Shown here piece after piece: positions 6,646 through 9,879 of a stretch of 9,879 nucleotides of DNA. The notes beneath the pieces were generated by a model. That model saw only the letters and a list, made by a program, of their open reading frames with translations, had not been told where the DNA came from and did no database searches. The stretch's first letter is position 1; each line of letters opens with the position of its first letter. This DNA is from Clostridium sp. UBA6758 (lineage in GTDB: Bacteria > Bacillota > Clostridia > Clostridiales > Clostridiaceae): positions 38,039-47,917 of the forward strand of contig DKGY01000058.1 in NCBI GenBank assembly GCA_002453475.1, in the 5' to 3' direction. The position numbers and the translations under genes were made by a program.

Positions 6646-8187
6646 ATGGATATGAATCTAGAGAAGGGCGATAATGGATCAAAGCTTTCACCAGCCCCAG
6701 ATGCTAAAAAATCTAATATGAAAGCTAAGATCATAGCAATTTCTTCCGTAATAACTATAGTTCTTTTAGTATTTATAGGGACAACAGCATACATCAATAC
6801 AACTGTATCAAAATATGAGAATTTAATTATGCCAGGTGTGCAGATTGAAGGAATAGATGTAGGTGGTAAAGCTAAGGACCAAGTAGTACAAGAACTAAAT
6901 AGTAAATATAACGACGAAATTGGTAACCGAAATATTAAAATTAAAGCTGGAGATAAGGAGTATGCTATTAACTACACTGACTTACATGTGGAGTTTAATA
7001 TAGATGAAACTGTAAATGAAGCCTTTAAATATAATAGAGATCTTGGATATCTAGACAAGTTTAAAGCAATAAAGAGTTCTGATAAAAAAGACTTTCCAAT
7101 AACATTTACCTATAATAACGAAATTATAAATACTGTTGCTAAGCAAATGGAAAGTGAAATTAATGTTGCTAAGAAGGATGCTACTATAGAAAAATCAGGC
7201 TCAGGATTTAATGTTACTGAAGAAGTAGTTGGAAAGACTTTAGATGTACAAGCATTGGTTAATGATATAAATGCTAAGGTATCGGAAACTAAATCAGGAA
7301 ACATAGAAGTAACTGCAATGATAAAAGATGAGGCACCTACTAAAACTAAGGAAAAATTATCAACTATTGACACTAGAATTGGAACTAAAACTACTAGTTT
7401 TGGAAGTTCAGATTGGAGCAGAAGTACGAATATATCTTTAGGAGCTCAAACTGTAAATGGTATAGTATTAATGCCAGGAGAAAGTTTTAGTTTTAATACT
7501 ACAGTTGGTGATACTACAGCAGATAAAGGGTATCAACCAGGAGGCGTTTATGTAGGGGATAAGGTTGAGATTGGATAAGGCGGTGGTATTTGCCAGGTAT
7601 CCTCAACTCTTCATAATGCTGTATTAGACTCAGGAATACTTCCAGATGAGAGGTTAAATCATAACATGTCAGTGGGATATGTTCCATTAGGGCTTGATGC
7701 AACTATTGCTTATGGAGGAATAGATTATGTATTTACAAATCCGTACAAGTATCCAATATATATTGAAGGATATGCTGGTGGTGGAAATGTAACTTTTAAT
7801 ATATATTCTAACTCTGCAGCTAAGGGTGGAAAAACCTATAGCTTTAGCTCAGAAACCTTCGAGACAATTCCTGTAACAGTAAAATATGAGGATGATCCAA
7901 ACTTACCAGTAGGAACAGAAAAGGTTACTCAAAATGGATCTCAGGGATATAAGGTTAAGGCATATAGAACTACTTATGAGAATGGTAATGTAGTTTCAAC
8001 AGAACTTATGAATACTGATACTTATGTACCACTACCAAAAATAATAAAAAGGGGTACTAAAAAAGCAGCAGAAACACCTGTTACAAAACCGGCAGAAAAA
8101 CCGGCAGAAAAACCGGCAGAAAAACCAGCAGATAAACCGGCAGAAAAACCTGCAGAAAAGCCAGCAGATAAACCTGCAGGTAACTAA
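6646..8187 (+). pseudogene. VanW/G5 envelope protein gene interrupted by one in-frame TAA
   Basis: This paralog of the preceding gene reads through 514 codons if the stop at 7576-7578 (codon 311) is ignored. The order is a cytoplasmic tail, a membrane segment (about 28-50), a PG_binding_4-like domain (about 65-215) and a VanW domain. The TAA falls between VEIG and GGGICQVSSTLHNA, exactly before the VanW signature. Frame and similarity resume at the next codon (SVGYVPLGLDATIAYG matches paralog 1) and run through a G5 domain (about 405-475) into a Lys-Pro-Ala-rich tail. Paralog 1 has TTA (Leu) at the position of the stop, so one substitution explains it. AAAGGA at 6632-6637 is the ribosome site. 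If the stop is real, the product is a 310-residue membrane-anchored stub without VanW or G5. The first later ATG (7666) has no convincing ribosome site. A sequencing error is possible, and I have no evidence for recoding. Confidence 0.85.
8086..8181 (+). repeat. Eight 12-bp repeats coding a KPAE/KPAD tail
   Basis: Eight in-frame 12-bp units encode KPAE x3, KPAD, KPAE x2, KPAD and KPAG at the C-terminus of the second VanW-type protein. The first three units are identical (AAACCGGCAGAA) and later ones drift at third positions, so the array is partly recent. Such Pro/Lys-rich tails commonly act as flexible cell-wall-spanning segments. Paralog 1 lacks it. Confidence 0.9.
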
Positions 8188-8240
8188 AATTACGATAAAG
8201 AAATGAAAGAAAAATTAAAGATATTTATTCTTGAATAATC

Positions 8241-8291
8241 AATACCCTATAGATAGACAAGATATCCGTCTATATTGTAGGGTATTTTATC
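8241..8291 (+). terminator. Intrinsic terminator after the second VanW gene
   Basis: AATACCCTA (8241-8249) pairs with TAGGGTATT (8278-8286). An inner stem of ATAGAC (8253-8258) and GTCTAT (8268-8273) sits around a 9-base loop. The sequence TATTTTATC follows. It is well placed, 53 bp after the stop codon. Confidence 0.8.
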
Positions 8292-8330
8292 ATAGTAAAT
8301 ATTTAGCTGAATTTAAAAAATTGGGTACAA

Positions 8331-8336
8331 TATAAT
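8331..8336 (+). promoter_or_regulatory. Possible -10 for the HD-domain gene
   Basis: A perfect TATAAT stands 123 bp before the HD gene, downstream of the preceding terminator, so a promoter is needed hereabouts. The -35 region (TGAATT at 8308-8313) is poor and there is no TG extension. The rest of the 8292-8459 spacer shows nothing that I can name. Confidence 0.35.
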
Positions 8337-8459
8337 GTCATTTTAAATATATTGTGTTTTATAGCATAAGAAAAGATTTGATGACCTATATTAATAGGAA
8401 GTATTATATGTGTAAATAATATTAATTATATAGGTTTGAAAAGAAGGGAGAAAAACTAA

Positions 8460-9125
8460 ATGAATTATTTTGAAGAATTTACAAAGCATCTTTTAGAAGA
8501 TGAAAAACCATCCATATATTTCGATAATTTGGTGAAAAATAATGGTTATCCAGATATATATCCCTATAACTTGGTTTTAAAGTTAAAGAATGTGGATCAA
8601 AATCCTAAACATCATCCAGAAGGTAATGTTTGGATTCATACTATGATGGTTATAGATGAAGCTGCTAAAAGAAGAGATAGAAGTAAAGAACCAAGGGGAT
8701 TTATGTGGGCTGCTTTTTTACATGACATAGGTAAATTAACTACTACAAAGTTAAGAAGAGGTTGGATCACTGCCTACGACCATGATAAAGTTGGAGGAAA
8801 AATGGCAGAAGAATTTTTAACCCATTTAAACCTTCATGAAGATAAGGAATTTTATAATTATGTAGTAAATCTAGTAAGGTTACATATGCAGATTCTTTTC
8901 GTTGTAAAAAATAATGAGTTTGCAGATCTTAATAGAGTTGTAAAAAGTGGATACATTGAGGATATAGGACTTCTTGGAATATGTGATAGGTTAGGGAGAG
9001 GGCCAAAGACAGAAGAGGAAGTAAGAAAAGAAGAGAGAAATATTGAAATTTTCTTAGAAAGGTGCCAAAATTATATTGATAAGAGAAAAAGAATGGCAGA
9101 CACATATAATTTGCCTGAGAAATAA
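8460..9125 (+). CDS. HD-domain metal-dependent phosphohydrolase
   Basis: This 221-residue soluble protein has the HD superfamily metal set: His60 (EGNVWIHTM), His88-Asp89 (AAFLHDIGK), then Asp176 (GICDRLGRG). His108 (AYDHDK) and His142 (VRLHMQ) are further candidate ligands. The HPEGNVWIHT and FLHDIGK context resembles the HD domain attached to bacterial tRNA nucleotidyltransferases. Here it stands alone with no nucleotidyltransferase domain, so 2',3'-cyclic phosphodiesterase or nucleotide phosphatase activity is plausible but not shown. GGGAG at 8446-8450 lies 9 nt before the ATG. birA begins 25 bp after its stop with no terminator between, so they are probably co-transcribed. The family is firm; the substrate is unknown. 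Confidence 0.88.
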   Translation: MNYFEEFTKHLLEDEKPSIYFDNLVKNNGYPDIYPYNLVLKLKNVDQNPKHHPEGNVWIHTMMVIDEAAKRRDRSKEPRGFMWAAFLHDIGKLTTTKLRRGWITAYDHDKVGGKMAEEFLTHLNLHEDKEFYNYVVNLVRLHMQILFVVKNNEFADLNRVVKSGYIEDIGLLGICDRLGRGPKTEEEVRKEERNIEIFLERCQNYIDKRKRMADTYNLPEK

Positions 9126-9150
9126 GATAGCTTAGGAAGGTAAGTAATTA

Positions 9151-9879
9151 ATGAAGAAGAAGATATTGAATATACTTAGAAAGAGTAAGGATGAATATAT
9201 TTCGGGAGAAAGGCTTAGTGAAGAATTAGGAATTACTAGGGCCGGAATTTGGAAGCATATTAAAAATTTAAAGGAATCGGGATATGTTATAGAATCAATT
9301 TCTAATAGAGGATATAGGTTAGTAAGTACTCCAGACATTATAGATGGTGAAGAAATTTTACCTTTTCTTATAACTAAGTATATGGGGAGAAGCTTCATTC
9401 ATTATGATGAAGTAGACTCTACTAATGTTCAGTGTAGAAAAGAGTGTAGTAATAATCCTATAGAAGGAATGGTGATAGCCGCAGAAGAACAAACTAGTGG
9501 TAAAGGAAGACTTGGGAGAAGTTGGGTTTCACCTAAAGGAACAGGTATATGGATGTCCATAGTATTAAAACCTAATATATCGCCTATGATAGCCCCTAGA
9601 GCTACTCTAATTGGTGCAGCAGCAGTTTATACTGCTCTAAAGGATATGGGGATTTCTGTAGGAATAAAGTGGCCTAATGATATAGTGATTAACGGTAAAA
9701 AGATATGTGGTATATTAACTGAAATGAATGCAGAAATAGAAAGAGTAAATTATGTTATCATGGGAATTGGTATAAATGTTAATATGGAATCCTTTCCAGA
9801 AGAATTAAAGGAAAAAGCTACATCCCTTAAAAATGAATTAGGAAATGAAGTAGATAGAAAGAGACTTGTAGCTAATATA
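9151..9879 (+). CDS. birA: Bifunctional biotin ligase / biotin operon repressor BirA (5' part)
   Basis: This frame stays open to the right edge: 243 residues of a protein usually about 320-330 long. It activates biotin to biotinyl-AMP, transfers it to carboxylase carrier proteins, and represses biotin genes when ligand-bound. Residues about 3-60 form a winged helix-turn-helix (ERLSEELGITRAGIWKHIKNL), so it is the DNA-binding type, not the short ligase-only form. The catalytic domain shows the biotinyl-AMP loop GKGRLGRSW (117-125), KWPND (173-177, with the conserved lysine) and GIGINVN (205-211). AGGAAGG at 9134-9140 lies 10 nt before the ATG. It follows the HD gene by 25 bp. The last part of the central domain and the C-terminal domain are outside the window. 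Confidence 0.95.
   Translation, partial: MKKKILNILRKSKDEYISGERLSEELGITRAGIWKHIKNLKESGYVIESISNRGYRLVSTPDIIDGEEILPFLITKYMGRSFIHYDEVDSTNVQCRKECSNNPIEGMVIAAEEQTSGKGRLGRSWVSPKGTGIWMSIVLKPNISPMIAPRATLIGAAAVYTALKDMGISVGIKWPNDIVINGKKICGILTEMNAEIERVNYVIMGIGINVNMESFPEELKEKATSLKNELGNEVDRKRLVANI

Noticed and set aside
7573..7602. Readthrough or recoding signal around the in-frame TAA
   Set aside because: A small GGATA/TATCC stem can be drawn, but it has a weak internal loop, the bases are dictated by conserved codons, and UAA is not a known recoding codon in bacteria.
7666..8187. Independent downstream gene starting at the ATG after the VanW stop
   Set aside because: The ATG lies in the middle of the VanW domain with no convincing ribosome site. 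The frame is simply the continuation of the interrupted gene.

Overview
The window looks like chromosomal DNA from a low-GC anaerobic Firmicute, most likely Clostridium sensu stricto. Three things point there: AT-rich codon choice and AT-rich intergenic DNA, strong AGGAGG-type ribosome sites, and gene families typical of clostridia (ThlA-type thiolase, VanW/G5 envelope proteins, EetA/EetB, bifunctional BirA). No rRNA, tRNA, CRISPR array, transposase or phage gene is visible.

Layout. (1) 1-1760 is a small electron-transfer type locus. A minus-strand lipoprotein with an FMN-binding domain faces away from a plus-strand pair, eetA-like (NusG domain II, membrane anchored) and eetB-like (Gx transporter family membrane protein), across an AT-rich divergent spacer. 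(2) 1869-4811 is a sigma-54 circuit. A PAS/AAA+/Fis enhancer-binding protein is followed by about 400 bp of non-coding DNA. That DNA holds two perfect inverted repeats with a shared TGTAAAC/GTTTACA core, a near-consensus -24/-12 promoter and a perfect 18-bp tandem duplication. An acetyl-CoA acetyltransferase gene follows. The natural reading is that the regulator binds the repeats and activates thiolase transcription with RNA polymerase-sigma-54. (3) 4812-5050 is non-coding, with a duplicated intergenic repeat and a strong intrinsic terminator. (4) 5116-8187 holds two tandem VanW/G5 membrane-anchored envelope proteins. The second is interrupted by one in-frame TAA immediately before the conserved GGGICQVS motif, with the frame intact on both sides. 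(5) 8460-9879 holds an HD-domain phosphohydrolase followed closely by birA, which runs off the right edge.

The strongest points for follow-up are the self-contained sigma-54/thiolase control region, the single nonsense codon in the second VanW gene, and the reduced EetA/EetB/FMN-lipoprotein module, which has none of the other extracellular electron-transfer genes next to it. None is clearly an undescribed system; the sigma-54 control of a central thiolase is the least ordinary.
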